Origin: Larimichthys crocea
Taxonomy: Eukaryota > Chordata > Actinopteri > Sciaenidae
Length of the DNA stretch: 64,000 bases
Reading direction: 5' to 3'
NCBI RefSeq assembly: GCF_000972845.2
Contig: NC_040028.1
Location: 21,567,705 to 21,631,704 of the forward strand
Part shown: positions 12,101 to 27,100 of the stretch, one piece after another
Layout of the letters: each line of letters opens with the position of its first letter
Numbering within the stretch: position 1 is the first letter of the stretch
Made by a program: the position numbers and the translations under genes
The notes under the pieces: model-generated
The model's database searches: none
Told to the model about the DNA's origin: nothing
The model's input: the letters and a program-made list of their open reading frames with translations, nothing else

Positions 12101-15100
12101 GAGAAGATGATTGCCAGATATCCATTTGGTGAGTCTGAGCTAAATTATTTAATTTTAGTTGCTAGTAACCAATATTGCAACAACACATTATTAACTGGCT
12201 GTTTTCTTTTTCTCCAAAGATCCTCCCAGTGAGCCCAGAAGCCTGCAGATCAACAAGATCTTCAAGGACTTTGTCATCCTCTCATGGGAGCGGCCCAGCA
12301 GCGACGGCGGCACCCCCATCACTGGATACTGCATTGAAAAGAAGGAAAGGAACAGCCTTCTGTGGGTGAAGGCCAATGAGTCTTTGGTCAAAGCCACACA
12401 GTACACCTGCACCGGACTGATTGAGGGTCTGGAATATACCTTTAGGGTATCAGCACTCAACATAGCTGGACAGGGCAAACCTTGCAAACAGACTGACTTC
12501 ATCACCGCTAGGACTGCTATTGGTATGAAAATTACCTTGATTATTCACACTCTTGTCCACTCAAACACAACCTTCTCCCTTGTTCAGACAGCATAATTGA
12601 GTCTACAATCTTTTGTTTCCATCCAGACCCACCAGGTAAACCTGAGGCCATGGATGTGACCAAGAACTCTGTCTCACTGGTCTGGACCCGTCCCAAGCAT
12701 GATGGTGGCAGTAAGCTGATTGGCTACTACATGGAGTACGCAAAAGTTCCAGAAGAGAAGTGGACTCGCTGCAATGCCAACTGCATGAACATCCAATCGG
12801 AGAATTATGTAGTGACTGGCCTGGAAGAGGGCCAAAGGTACTGGTTTAGAGTCATCGCAAAGACCGCCGTCAACACCAGCCTGCCATCCGAGCTGTCCGA
12901 CCCCATTGCTGTCATTGCAGAGAATGGTACAGCCCCACACAGCAAGTATATCTATGACTGACAAATTGAATTGCTGACAAATAATGACGATTATTCCCTG
13001 TCTTTCTCTTGTGTAGTTCCTCCTCGTGTGGAGCTGGGTGTCAACATGAAGAACCTGATTGTGGTGAAAGCTGGAGAAAACGTCTTCCTGGATGCTGAAG
13101 TGTTCGGAAAGCCACTGCCCAAGGTGAGCTGGAAGAGAGATGGAGCACCTCTGGCCCTTACCGAAGGAATGAAGATGATCCAGAAGAAACATGTCCATCT
13201 GCTTGAGCTCTACTCCGTCACCAGAAAGGAGACAGGAGACTACACTATCACTGCTGAAAACATCAATGGAAGCAAGTACGCCACCATCAAGGTCAAGGTG
13301 CTCGGTAAGTTATGTTTAATATTATTTCATTGTTGCACTTTGTCTATTTTATTTATACAGATAAACAAAGAAGCTAACCCTCCACTGTTTCCCCTGCAGA
13401 CAAACCAGGCCCTCCAGCCTCAGTGAGAGCTTTTAAAGTCTTTGCCGATCATGTTAAGCTTCGATGGGAGCCTCCAATTGCAGATGGTGGTTCTGAGATC
13501 ACCAACTACATCATAGAGAAACGCGAGACCAGCAGGGCCAACTGGGCGCTTGTCAGCTCCAATATCCATGGACACACTACTGACAGCATAGTGGAGAAAC
13601 TCATTGAAGGACATGAGTACCAGTTCAAAGTCAGTGCTGAGAACCAGTATGGTGTAGGAAACCCCACCATGACCGACCCTGTCCTCGTCAGGAACCCATA
13701 TGGTAAATTCAGACCACTATATATGAAGTTCAGGTCAATTTAGACAGTACCAAATACAGTAAAAAACAAAACATACAGTCAAACAATGATTTGATAAACT
13801 TCTTTACTGATTGTTACTCTTTTCTTCTAGTGTGAGCATTTAAAATGTTGACATGTCATTTAAATTTGTATTCAGTCCTTTCTAACTGACTAAAGTGATC
13901 CATATTAGATTAACCAGACAGCACATTTTGAATTTTAAAGAGGTAAGATAAATTTAAACATGGCTCTATTTCTTCCTTCAGACGTCCCTGGTCCATGCGA
14001 ACCACCCGTCATCACCAACATTACTAAGGACTCCATGACAGTGAGCTGGAAGGCCCCAGCCAATGACGGCAAGGCAACCATCCTGGGCTACATGGTGGAG
14101 AAACGTGAGGCCACTGAGCTGACCTGGGCTAAAGTCAACCGCCGGCCAGTCATTGACAGGACAATCAAAGCTGCTCAGCTGACTGAGGGCTCTGAATATG
14201 AGTTTAGAGTCATTGCCATGAACAAGGCCGGTCTTGGTAAACCCAGCGATGCATCCAATGCTGCACTGGCCGTTGACCCTGTCTGTAAGTTAAATCACGT
14301 TTCAAAAAATGCTTCAACCTCACAGAAGTGTCAACAGTATTTTTTATTTTTTATGTGATATCAAATGAATAACAAAACTGTCTCTGTAATTCTCTAGATC
14401 CTCCTGGACCACCAGCCTTCCCCAAGGTGGTAGACTCCACCAAGAACTCCATCAGCCTTAGCTGGACCAAACCAGCATATGACGGTGGCTGTGAGATCAT
14501 CGGCTACCTGGTGGAGTGTAAACGAGCCGAAGCTGAGAACTGGACCAAGTGCAACATCCCGAAGAAGCTCCAGGCCACCAAATTCCTGATGACGGGTCTG
14601 ATGGACGACACAGAGTACCAGTTCAGAGTAACTGCTGTCAACAAGATTGGCTACGGCGAGCCCAGCGACGTCCCTGGAAACCACATGCCCAAGGACATCC
14701 TAAGTACGCTCCAATTGTTTATTAACAAATATTATAGCACCTAATTTTTGAACATGGAAAGACACAACCTTAATACATGTTTGGTAAACCCTTCACATTC
14801 CTCTGGGCATCCTCCATTGTACTTTTGCATAAACATGTATTTTCTATAATAACCAACATTCTTTGTGAACTTGACTAATTTATGCTGTGTCCTAGCTAAT
14901 TCAGCCTTGCTGTCAATCGCTTAACGAGGCATAAAAAACTAAATAGTAAAGTTATAATTTAAAAAATTATCCTCCGTTCGTCCTCCAGTCGCTCCTGAAG
15001 CCGAGCTGGATGCTGACCTGAGAAAGGCTTTGGTTCTCCGTGCTGGTGTCACCATGAGACTTTACGTTCCACTGAGAGGACGCCCGGCACCGAAGGTGAC

Positions 15101-18100
15101 GTGGACAAAGGTGGATGCCAACCTGAAGGAGAGGCAGGGCCTGATGATCAAGACATCAGAGTGGGACACCCTTCTGACGATCGAGAACATTAACAGATAC
15201 GATGCTGGCAAATACGTCCTGTCGCTGGAGAACAGCAGCGGCTCCAAGAGCTACACCATCGTGGTCAAGGTCCTTGGTAAGAAACATAATGCAAACCATG
15301 ACATACTACAGTGAGCATCTGTTTGCTAAAGTTAAGCTAAGTTAAAGTTAAGCTAAATCTGGTAAGCCTGAGATACTGCTTCTCCTCCCCCTCAGATTCT
15401 CCTGGACCCCCTGTGAACTTGATCGTGAAGGAGACCTCCAGAAACCATGCTTGCATCACCTGGTATGCCCCGCTGATCGATGGTGGCAGCCCTGTCAAGA
15501 GCTATGTCGTAGAGAAACGTCTGGCCGAGAGAAAGGCCTGGACCTGCGTGTCGGCCGAGTGCCACAAAACCTCCTTCAGGATCACCAACCTGGAGGCAGG
15601 ACAGGCCTACTGCTTCAGAGTGCTGGCTGAAAACGCCTATGGCATTGGAGAGGGCTGTGAGACTGCCGGCAGCGTCAGAGCCTCAGGTAACTACAAGTTA
15701 TTGCTGTTTTCTAAATTTCTAAAATAGAGTTAAAATAGGGATAGAGAGTAGTTTAGATCTGTACAGTGTCATAAACTACGGAAGGGTGTTTGATAGGCCA
15801 TTGTTTGGATCTGGCTTAGATCAACAACATGAAACAATTATGTTCTGTATTACAGGACTCAATTTAAACCAAGGCCACAGCTGAGATTTTAGCTATAAAA
15901 CATATGTACAGCTTTAATAATGGAAGGATAACTAAATACAATAGTATCTAATGCTCTGACTGCAGCTAGCCCAAAAAACAAACAATCCTACCAATAGAAC
16001 TGGACCTAAGAGTATTTGCATTGAACACGTCGGATCTAACAAACCTTTATCTGTCCATCCCATTTAGAGCAACCTGGTCCAGTGACAGACTTCAAAGCCC
16101 AGAAAACCACCAAGGACTCGATCACCCTGGGCTGGAAGAAGCCCATCAGTGACGGCGGAAGCCATGTTACCGCTTATATCCTGGAACAGAGTGAAGGCGA
16201 GGAGAAGTGGAAGCAGATCATGAAGGGCAGGAACACCTCACACATCATCGGAGAGCTAACTGAAGGCAAAGAGTACTACTTCAGAGTCAAGGCACTCAAC
16301 GAGTCTGGAGAGGGACCACTTACCGAGCTCACAGCTGTCGCCAAAGACCAGTTTGGTAAGAAGTTAGCCATCGTGCCATCTATTATTTTAGTTGCTTGTT
16401 TTACAAGAACATAAAATTATTAATTCTATTTCCTGATAAATTTCCTTTGAATTTCAGTGCTGCCTGACTGCAACTTGAGTAGTCTGCAAGATGGTATCTG
16501 TGTGGTGAAGGAGGGCAGCACTACGCGTATCAACATCCCTGTCACTGGAGTGCCGTACCCCAGTGCCATCTGGAAGAAGGGTGACATGATGATTGGAGAC
16601 ACTGGCCGGATGTGTGTTGAGGCAGCTCAGGGTGTCACCACTCTGCTGATCAGAGACTGCCAGAGAGGAGATGCCGACACCTACACCATCACAGTCAAGA
16701 ACAGTGCTGGCTCCAAGGACTGCAAGTTCCAAATAAAGGTGGTTGGCAAGCCTGGCATCTGCACTGGACCCATTAAGTTGGACGAGATTACTGCTGATGG
16801 CATCACTCTGGAGTGGGGACCACCTAAAGATGACGGTGGTGCAGAGGTGTCTAACTACATTGTGGAGAAGAGGAGGACCACGGACAACAAGTGGGCCACA
16901 GTAGCTTCAGCCATCCAGAAGACCACGATGAGGGTGATCAGACTCCACGATGGAATAGAGTACATCTTCAGAGTGTTCGCTGAGAACAAGTACGGGGTTG
17001 GAGAGTATCTGAGGTCTGACCCAGTCATTGCCCAGCATCCATTCGGTGAGTACCACAATCAAAAATTGGGATACGTATGTTAGTAAACTTTTAAGAAATT
17101 CAGTTTTTGTGTTGAGTTGCAGTTTGAATGCAGTGCTGTTTCTTTGCTTCCTCCAGACGTGCCAGGGGCACCTGCTCCTCCAGAAATTGTGACCATCCAC
17201 CAAGAGTCGGCCATTTTGACCTGGGCTGATCCAAAGGACAGTGGTGGCTCCCCAATTACTGGTAAGACTATGATAGATTTATCATAGATAGATATCAGTT
17301 TGTAGTTAAGAAAGAGCAAAATAGCAGAAGTAATCACAATGACCAACTCATTTTGTGTTTTCTCTAGGATATCATGTTGAGTTTAAGGAGAGGAACAGTC
17401 TGATGTGGAAACGGGCCAGTAAGACTCCTCTGAGAGTGAAGGAGTGCAGAGTCACTGGCCTGATAGAAGGACTAGAGTATGAGTTCAGGGTGATGGCCAT
17501 GAACGTGGCCGGCCTAGGAAAAGTAAGCAGGGCCACTGAGGCTGTGGTTGCCCTGGATCCTATTGGTGAGTTTAGGTCTTTTGGAATATTTTTTTCTCTA
17601 ATTTGAAGACCTAACGTGTTTTGTGTTTCCCCTATGTTTTGACACATTTACTTTGTGTTCTGTTAGATCCTCCTGGCAAGCCTGATGTTATTAATGTCAC
17701 CAGGAGCACAGTCACTCTGTTTTGGACAGCTCCTAAATATGACGGTGGTCACAAGTTGACTGGCTACATGGTGGAGAAGCTGGAGGCTGGAAGTAAAACC
17801 TGGATGAAGGCCAATCATGTCAACATCCAGGGCTGTGCCTTTACCGTTACTGACCTGACCGAGGGATCTCAATATCAGTTCAGGATCAGGGCCAAAAATG
17901 CTGCTGGGGGTATCAGTGTTCCTTCAGAGTCTACTGAGCTTCTGACCTGCAAGGATGAGTATGGTAAGTATTAGACTAATTTGAGTGTTTTAACAGTTAA
18001 TACATCTGGCTGAATCCAGGTCCTTGAAATGTTTTAGTTTTACAAATATCAGGTCTTCAAAGTCATATTCTCATTCATTCATTTATAGGTGTGTAGATAA

Positions 18101-21100
18101 TGATAACACAACCTTTGTTCCATCCTCTCTGCAGAGCCCCCAACAATCACTATTGACCCAGACATGAAGGACGGTGTATCAGTCAGGGCAGGAGACACCA
18201 TTGTGGTCTCAGCCTCCAAGATTGTGGGTAAACCTCCACCCACTTCTGTCTGGTCAAAGGGAGGCCGTGAGTTCAAGACCTCTGACATCGTCACCATCAC
18301 TAGCACTCCCACCTCCTCCACTTTGGCTATCAAGTATGCAAGTCGGAAGAATACAGGAGAGTACACCATCACTGCCAGCAACCCCTTCGGTATTAAGGAA
18401 GAACATGTAAAGGTGAAAGTCCTGGATGTGCCTGGACCTCCAGGCCCCATTGAAGCCAGTAACATTTCAGCTGAGAAGTGTACTCTGACCTGGCTTCCTC
18501 CAGAGGAGGATGGAGGCTCCTCTATTAAATCCTACATCCTCGAGAAGAGGGAAACCAGCCGTCTGCAGTGGACCAAGATAGCTGAAAACATCATGGACTG
18601 CAGATTTGTAGCCAGTAAACTGATCAAAGGCAACGAGTACATCTTTAAAGTGTGTGCTGTGAACCAGTATGGTACTGGAGACTCAAGCCAGTCTGGTCCA
18701 GTCAAAATGGTTGACAGTTTCCGTAAGTTAATATGGTTTGTGTATGTGTAAAAAAATTAAATAAATAAATGTAAAAAATCTAATTTTGAATAACCATAGA
18801 ATCATAGAAATACTTTACGAAGGAGGATTTAATTAACAAAACCTGTGAGCCTAAGAATTAAAACTCTAACTGACCAAAATTGTCTTTTCTTTCCTCAGGC
18901 CCACCAGGTCCACCCTCAACCCCAGAGATCGATAACGTGACTAGGAACGCTGTCACCATTTCATGGAAGAGACCAGCACAGGATGGTGGAAGTGACATCA
19001 GAGGATATTGTGTAGAGAGGAAAGAGAGGAAAGGAATGAGATGGGTGAGAGCCTGTAAGAGGACGGTTCCTGACCTGCGCTTTAAGGTGCAAGGCCTGAG
19101 CGAGGGAGTAGAGTATGAGTTTAGAGTGACTGCTGAGAACAAGGCTGGATTTGGGGAGCCAAGTGAGCCATCACACCATGTGATGACGAAGGACATTGTG
19201 TGTAAGTAAAATAAGACTGCTCACCTAATCTGAATTCGTAAAAGTTACGTATGCAGAAAGGTCAAACATACACATCTAGTACCTTTGTAACCCACTCCTG
19301 TTTTTCTGGTTCATCAGATCCACCTGGTCCTCCATCCAACCCCAGAATTACAGAAACTACAAAAACCACAGCCACCTTTGCCTGGGGCCGACCACACTAT
19401 GATGGTGGCCTTGAAGTAGATGGATATACTGTTGAATATAAAAAAGAGGGGCTTGATGACTGGGAGATAGCGACAGAGTACCCACTGAAAGTTAATGAGT
19501 ATGTTATTGGTAAACTTCAAAAAGGAGGCAAATACCAATTCAGAGTCTTCGCAATAAACTCAGAGGGAGTTGGCGAGCCTGCAGAGGTTGAGAAAGTGAC
19601 TGAACTGGTGGACCAGGAGACGGTGCCAGACTATGAGCTTGATGCGGAACTCAGGAGAACCCTGGTGGTCAGGTGCCGTGCTTCAATCCGTCTATTTGTT
19701 CCCATCAGAGGTCGTCCTGTTCCTGAAGTAACCTGGAGCAAAGATGATACCAACCTGAAACAACGTGCACATATAGACACCACAGAGTCCTACACTCTAC
19801 TGGTTATTCCTGACTGCACCAGATACGATGCTGGAAAGTATAACCTCTGTCTGGAGAACGTTGCTGGAAAGAAGACTGGTTTTGTTAATGTGAAAGTTCT
19901 GGATACACCAGGACCACCAGTCAACCTAAAACCTAGAGAGATCACTAAGAACAGCATCACCCTCCAGTGGGAAATCCCCATAATTGATGGTGGATCTAAG
20001 ATTCACAACTACGTTGTTGAAAAGAGAGAGGCCACCAAGAAGGCCTACACAGTGCTTAGCACCACATGGCAGAAGTGTTCCTTCAAGATTCCAGACCTTG
20101 AGGAGGGAGCTTACTACTACTTCCGTGTAACTGCTGAGAATGACCTGGGCATAGGTCAGCCAGCTGAAACCCCTGAACCGATAAGGGTGTCCCAGGCCCC
20201 CTCTGCACCAGAGAACTTGTATGTCACAGATGTAACAGCTGATAGTGCTAGTCTTGCATGGACCAAGCCCCTGCATGATGGTGGTAGCTTGATCACCGGA
20301 TATGTAATTGAGGCCCAGAAGAAGGACACTGACCAGTGGGTTCATATGACCACAATCAAGGCTCTGGATTACACTGTCACAGATCTGATTTCAGGCGCAG
20401 AGTATATCTTCCGTATAATAGCTGTTAATGCATCAGGCAGGAGTGACCCCCGTGAGAGCAGGCCTGCCATCATCAAAGAGCAGACTTCTGCTCCTTCCTT
20501 TGACCTGCGTGGAGTCTACCAGAAGACAGTCATTGCCAAGGCAGGGGACCGGGTCAAGGTTGAGATTCCAGTGCTCGGCAAACCAAGGCCTGTGGTTTCC
20601 TGGAAGAAGGGAGACACAGTGCTAAAAGAGACACAAAGGATCAACACTGAAACCACAGCAACATCAACTATTCTCAACATCAATGAGATCAAGAGAACTG
20701 ATGGAGGCGAGTATTCCATGACTGGAAAGAATATGCTGGGTACAGTGACTGAGGTTATCACAGTCCTAGTCCATGACATCCCAGGTCCTCCCACTGGTCC
20801 CATCAAACTGGAGGAGGTCTCATGTGATTATGTTCTCATGTCCTGGGAGGCACCAGAGAATGATGGAGGCGTTCCCATCAACAACTACATTGTGGAAATG
20901 CGGGAGACTATCGGTACTTCCTGGGTGGAGCTAGCAGCTACAGTAATTCGCACCACATTTAAGGCAGCCCGACTCAACACTGGAACCCAATATCAGTTCC
21001 GTGTCAAGGCCCAGAACAGATATGGCATTGGACCATCCATTATCTCTGAACCAGTGGTGGCTGCCTATCCATTTGATGTACCAGGCCAGCCAGGCATTCC

Positions 21101-24100
21101 TGTGGTTACATCTTTCAACAAGGATGCAATGACTCTGAGTTGGAATGAACCTTCCTCCGATGGAGGTAGTGCTATCCTGGGATATCATGTGGATAGAAAA
21201 GAGAAAAACAGCATTCTGTGGCAGAGGATCAACAAAGCTCTTGTTGTTGGAAATATCTTCAAATCATCAGGCCTTGTTGATGGAATTGCATATGAGCACC
21301 GTGTTACTGCTGAAAACATGGCTGGTCTCAGCAAACCAAGCAAACCTTCTGAGCCGATGTATGCTCTGGACCCAGTCGACTCACCAGGCAGGCCTGTAGC
21401 ACTTAATATCACCAGACACGAGGTGACAGTGTCATGGACCAAACCAGAGGGAGATGGTGGATTTTCCATCACTGGATACACAGTAGAGAGGAGAGAAATG
21501 CCCAATGGACGCTGGCTCAAGGCCAACTTCAACAACATCCTGGAAACAGTCTACACAGTCAGTGGTCTGACAGAAGATGCAACTTATGAATTCCGTGTGA
21601 TTGCTAGAAACTCAGCTGGTGCTGTAAGTGCGCCATCCCCGTCATCAGAGGCAATCACATGCAGAGATGACATTGAAGAGCCCAGACTTGATGTTGATTC
21701 ATCATATAGCAGCAGTGTTGTTGTCATGGCCGGTGAGGTGTTCAAGCTGGAGGCCAATGTGACTGGCAGGCCAATCCCGTCGCTGGTATGGACCAAGGAA
21801 GGAAAGGAGCTTGAGGATACAGCCAAGATAGAGATAAAGACATCTGACTTCCACACAACTCTAACAAACAAAGATTCCCTGCGGAGGGATGGAGGTACTT
21901 TTACTCTGACTGCCAGCAATCCTGGTGGCTTTGCCAAGTTTGCATTCAATGTCAAGGTGCTTGACAGACCTGGACCACCAGACTCCCTCAGTGTTACTGA
22001 CGTCACAGCCGAGAAATGTGTCCTTAACTGGCTGCATCCAACACATGATGGTGGTGCCAAGATTGAGTACTTTATCATTCAGAGGCGTGAGACCAGCCGA
22101 TTGGCATGGACAAATGTGGCCACAGACCTTCAGGCAAACAGGTTCAAGGTCACTAAACTTCTGAAGGGCAATGAGTACATCTTCAGAGTCATGGCTGTTA
22201 ACAAGTATGGCGTGGGTGAACCTCTTGAGTCTGAACCTGTCATCTGTGCCAACCCCTATGTCCCCAGTGACGCACCACAGCAGCCTGAAGTCACCACCAT
22301 TACCAAGGACTCCATGGTCGTCTGCTGGGAGCGCCCAGAACACGATGGAGGCAGCAGACTTAATACCTACATAATTGAGAGACGGGATAAGACTGGCCTG
22401 CGCTGGGTGAAGTGCAACAAGAGGACTGTAACTGATCTGCGATTCAAGGTCTCTGGTCTCACAGTAGGACATGAGTATGAATTCAGAGTTTTTGCTGAGA
22501 ACAATGCTGGTTTAAGCCAGCCTAGTCCTTCCAGTCCATTCTACAAGGCCGAAGACACCATTTTCCAGCCTGGACCTCCAGGGAACCCTAGAGTGCTGGA
22601 CACAACCAAGTCCTCAATCACTCTTGCCTGGAACAAGCCTGTCTATGATGGTGGTTCTGAAATCACTGGATACATTGTAGAGACCTGCCTGCCTGATGAG
22701 GATGAATGGACAATTCACACACCCAGGAAAGGATGGACAGCCACTTCTTTCACCATCACCAACTTGAAGGAAAACCAAGAGTACAAAATAAACATCTGTG
22801 CCACTAACTGTGAAGGAGTTGGAGAACCTGCTGCTGTTCCTGGAACTCCCAAGGCTGAAGACAGACTGCTTCCTCCAGAAATTGAACTTGGAGCAGAGCT
22901 GCGTAAGGTGGTCTGCATCAGAGCCTGTAGCACACTCAGACTCTTTGTCCCTATTAAGGGCAGACCAGCACCTGAAGTAAAATGGGCAAGAGAGCATGGA
23001 GAATCCCTGGACAAAGCTATTATTGAAATCACTTCATCATTCACCAGTCTTCAGATAGAAAATGTTGACAAGTTTGATGGAGGCAAATACATGGTGACTG
23101 TAGAGAATGCCTCAGGAAGCAAGACTGCTTTTGTGAATGTCAGGGTGCTAGATACACCTGGAGCACCTCAGAATCTGATCATTAAGGAGATCACAAGAGA
23201 TTCAGTGTCCCTTGTTTGGGATGCACCTCTGATTGATGGTGGCTCCAGAGTCCGCAGCTACATAGTGGAGAAGCGTGAGTCAACCAGAATGGCTTACTCA
23301 ACAGTCTGTTCCAGTTGCCATAAATCTAGTTGGAAAATTGGAGGCCTAGAGGAAGGAAAGATGTACTCCTTCAGAATCCTGGCTGAGAATGAATTTGGCA
23401 TAGGTCTTCCAGTGGAGACTCTTGAACCAATTAAAGTATCAGAGAAGCCCCTGCCACCAGGCAAAGTGTCCCTTCTTGAAGTTACCAGCACTAACGTCAC
23501 ACTAACTTGGGAAAAGCCTGACCATGATGGTGGTAGCAGAATCACAGGTTATATTGTTGAGATGCAAAGTAAAGGTAGTGAGAAATGGACCCAGGTCATG
23601 GTGGTCAAGACCAACGAGGCTCTTGTAACTGGCCTTACACATGGAGAGGAGTACATGTTCCGTGTCTCAGCCACCAATGAAAAGGGAGTTAGTGACCCAC
23701 GTGCTCTCAGTATGCCTGTGGTGGCTAAAGACCTGGTCATCTCACCAACCTTCAAACTTATGTTTAGCGCATTCAGTGTACTAGCAGGAGATGACCTCAA
23801 GATAGACGTACCATATGCTGCTTGTCCTAAGGCTACAGCGACATGGCTCAAAGACGGCGTTGCTCTCAAGGAGACAACCAGAGTTAATGCTGAAGCCACA
23901 GACAAACACCTTCTTCTGGTTATTAAGGAGGCTTGCAGAGATGACGTGGGCACATACACTATCAAACTGGTCAACACAGCCGGAGAGGCATCTACAGACA
24001 TTAGTGTTCTTGTTTTAGATAAGCCTGGTCCTCCAACTGGCCCAATTAAGTTGGATGATGTCACTGCTGATAGTGTGGTCCTGTCCTGGAATCCACCAGA

Positions 24101-27100
24101 GTATGACGGTGGTTGCACCATCAACAATTACATTGTTGAGAAAAGAGACACATCTACCACTAACTGGCAAATTGTGTCAGCCACAGTGGCCAGAACCACT
24201 ATCAAGGCAGCCCGTCTGAAGACTGGATCTGAGTACCAGTTTAGGATTGCTGCAGAGAATAGATATGGCAAGTCCTCATGCCTGCTTTCTGAAACCATTA
24301 TTGCTCAGTATCCATTTGAGGTTCCAAGCCAACCACGTTCTGTTGTGGTCCAGTCAGCCACCAAAGAGAGCATGGTGGTTGTGTGGGAGAAACCCAGCAA
24401 TGATGGTGGAAGCAAAATTCTTGGCTACCACTTAGAACTCAAAGAGAAAAACAGTATACTGTGGGTGAAACAGAACAAACAAATTATCCCAGAGACCAGA
24501 TTCAAGGTTGTTGGCCTTGAGGAGGGTATTGAATATGAATTCAGAATCTATGCTGAGAACATTGTTGGCCTTAGTAAAGCCAGCAAACTGAGTGAAATGC
24601 AAGTAGCCAGAGATCCTTGTGACAGACCTGGAAAACCAGAGGCTGTCATTGTTACCAGAAACAAGGTGGCACTCAGATGGACCAAACCTGAGTATGATGG
24701 TGGCATCAAGATCACAGGCTATGTGGTGGAGAGGAAGAAGGGAACTGGTCGCTGGATGAAGGCCAGTTTCGCCAACATTCTTGAAACTGAATTTGTTGTC
24801 ACAGGCCTTACTGAAGATCAGATTTATGAGTTCCGGATCATTGCTAGGAATGCAGCAGGTGTCTTTAGCCTGCCCTCTGACTCTACTGGAGCCATAACTG
24901 CCAAGGATGAGGTAGATCCACCCAAAATTGACTTGGAAGCTAAATACTCCCAAGCTGTGGTGGTAAATGCTGGCGAGACATTCAGGCTTGAGGCTGGTAT
25001 CTATGGAAAACCTGTTCCCACAGTACACTGGATGAAAGAGGGCCAAGAGATTACCGAAGCAGCTCGTGTAGAGCTTAAGAACACAGACTTTACAGCTTGT
25101 CTGATTGTTAAAGAAGCCATCCGTGTTGATGGAGGTCAGTACACTTTGCTGGTAAAGAATGTTGGAGGAGAGAAATCTGTCCCCATTAATGTCAAGGTCC
25201 TGGACAGACCAGGTCCACCTGAGGGTCCCATCTCCATCTATGGTGTCACCAATGAGAAATGCTCAATTTCCTGGAAATCTCCCTTGCAAGACGGAGGCAG
25301 TGATGTTTCTCATTACATTGTTGAGAGGAGGGAAACCAGTCGACTGGTTTGGACTGTAGTTGAACCAAAAGTTCAGACGCTGAACCTGAAGATCACAAAA
25401 CTTCTTCCGGGTAATGAGTACATCTTCAGGGTGATTCCAGTCAACAAGTATGGAGTTGGTGAGCCTCTGGAATCTGAGCCGATGATTGCCAGAAATCCAT
25501 TTGTCACTCCCAGCCCACCAACAGAGATAGAAGTCTCCACAATCACTAAAGACTCCATGGTAGTGACCTGGGAGAGACCAGCTAATGATGGTGGCAGCCC
25601 CATCCAGGGATACATTGTTGAGAAACGTGACAAAGATGGTGTGAGATGGACTAGGTGCAACAAGCGCACATTGTGTGAGCTGCGCTTCAGAGTAACAGGA
25701 CTCCTAGAGAACCACAGCTATGAATTCAGAGTTGCTGCTGAGAATGCTGCAGGTGTTGGCACACCTAGTGCAGCAACAGTATACTACAAGGCATTGGATC
25801 CTATCTTCAAATCAGGCCCACCAAACAATCCCAAGGTGGTGGACACATCTAGGTCCACTGTTTCTTTGACATGGGGCAAACCCATCTATGATGGTGACTG
25901 TGAGATTCAGGCTTACATTGTTGAGGCCTGCGATACTGCATCTGATGAGTGGTTTATGTGCACTCCTCCCACTGGAATAACAGACACTAAGTTTACAGTG
26001 AAAAGACTTCTGGAGAAGCATGAGTACCAATTCAGAGTATGTGCCATCAACAAAGTTGGTGTTGGTGAACATGCTGATTTTCCAGGAAAGATTGTTCTGG
26101 AAGAGAAGCTTGAGGCTCCTGATCTTGACCTGGATGCTGATATGAGAAAGATGATCAACATTAGAGCAGCAAGCACTCTCAGGCTGTTTGTTCCTGTGAG
26201 AGGTCGTCCAGCACCTGAGGTGAAATGGGGCAAGGCTGAGGGCGAGATTAAGGAGACTGCCCAGATTGACAATACAGGCAACTATGCTTCACTTGTCATT
26301 GAGAATGTTGACCGTTTTGACAGTGGCAAGTACACCCTGACAGCAGAGAATGCCAGTGGAGTGAAGTCAGTATTCATCAGTGTCAGAGTCCTGGACTCAC
26401 CTAGTCCACCAGTTAACTTCATAGTGAAAGAGATTACCAAGAATTCTGTCACTCTTACATGGGAGCCTCCACTTCTGGATGGTGGCTCAAAGATTAAGCA
26501 TTACATTGTTGAGAAGCGTGAAAGCACCAGAAAGGTTTACTCTCCCATCACCACTTGCAACAGGATGTCATGGAAAGTTGAACCTCTTCCAGAGGGTGGA
26601 ATCTTCTTCTTCAGAGTCTTGGCTGAGAATGAATATGGTGTGGGTCTCCCTGCTAAAACCTTAGACCCAATTAAGATATCTGAGAAACCTCAGCCACCTG
26701 GTAAAGTCAGTGTTCTTGACGTCACTTGCAGCTCTGTAACTCTCGCCTGGGAGAAGCCTGTACACGATGGTGGCAGCAGGATCAGTCACTATGAAGTTGA
26801 ACTGGCAACGAAGGACAGTGAAGCTTGGTCTGTGTGTGCTAGTGTAAAGGCAGTGGAAACTGTAGTGACAAACTTACTTAAGGGAGAGGAGTACCAGTTC
26901 AGAGTTGTTGCTGTCAATAGCAAGGGCAGAAGTGACCACAGACAACTGGCTCAGTCGGTTGTAGCAAAGGACCTGGTGATTGAGCCTGCTCTTAGACCCA
27001 AAGTAAGCACCTACAGTGTCCAAGTGGGCTATGACCTCAAGATTGAGGTTCCATTTGCTGGTCATCCAAAGCCAACCATCACTTGGACCAAGGACGGAGC

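Larger units (their letters stand above)
10241..14703 (+). repeat. C-zone super-repeat 1 (A43-A53), exons 20-30
   Basis: The domain order switches here from the seven-domain to the eleven-domain pattern: Ig, FN, FN, Ig, FN, FN, FN, Ig, FN, FN, FN. All eleven domains have their own exon. In titin each C-zone super-repeat spans about 43 nm of thick filament. The leading Ig of each repeat is the reported MyBP-C contact (family knowledge). Confidence 0.88.
14989..19622 (+). repeat. C-zone super-repeat 2 (A54-A64), exons 31-40 start
   Basis: Same eleven-domain order as the unit before it. Here some exons carry two domains (exons 34 and 38: Ig+FN) and one FN is split (exons 35/36). The last FN of the unit is the first domain inside the 17-kb exon. 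Confidence 0.87.
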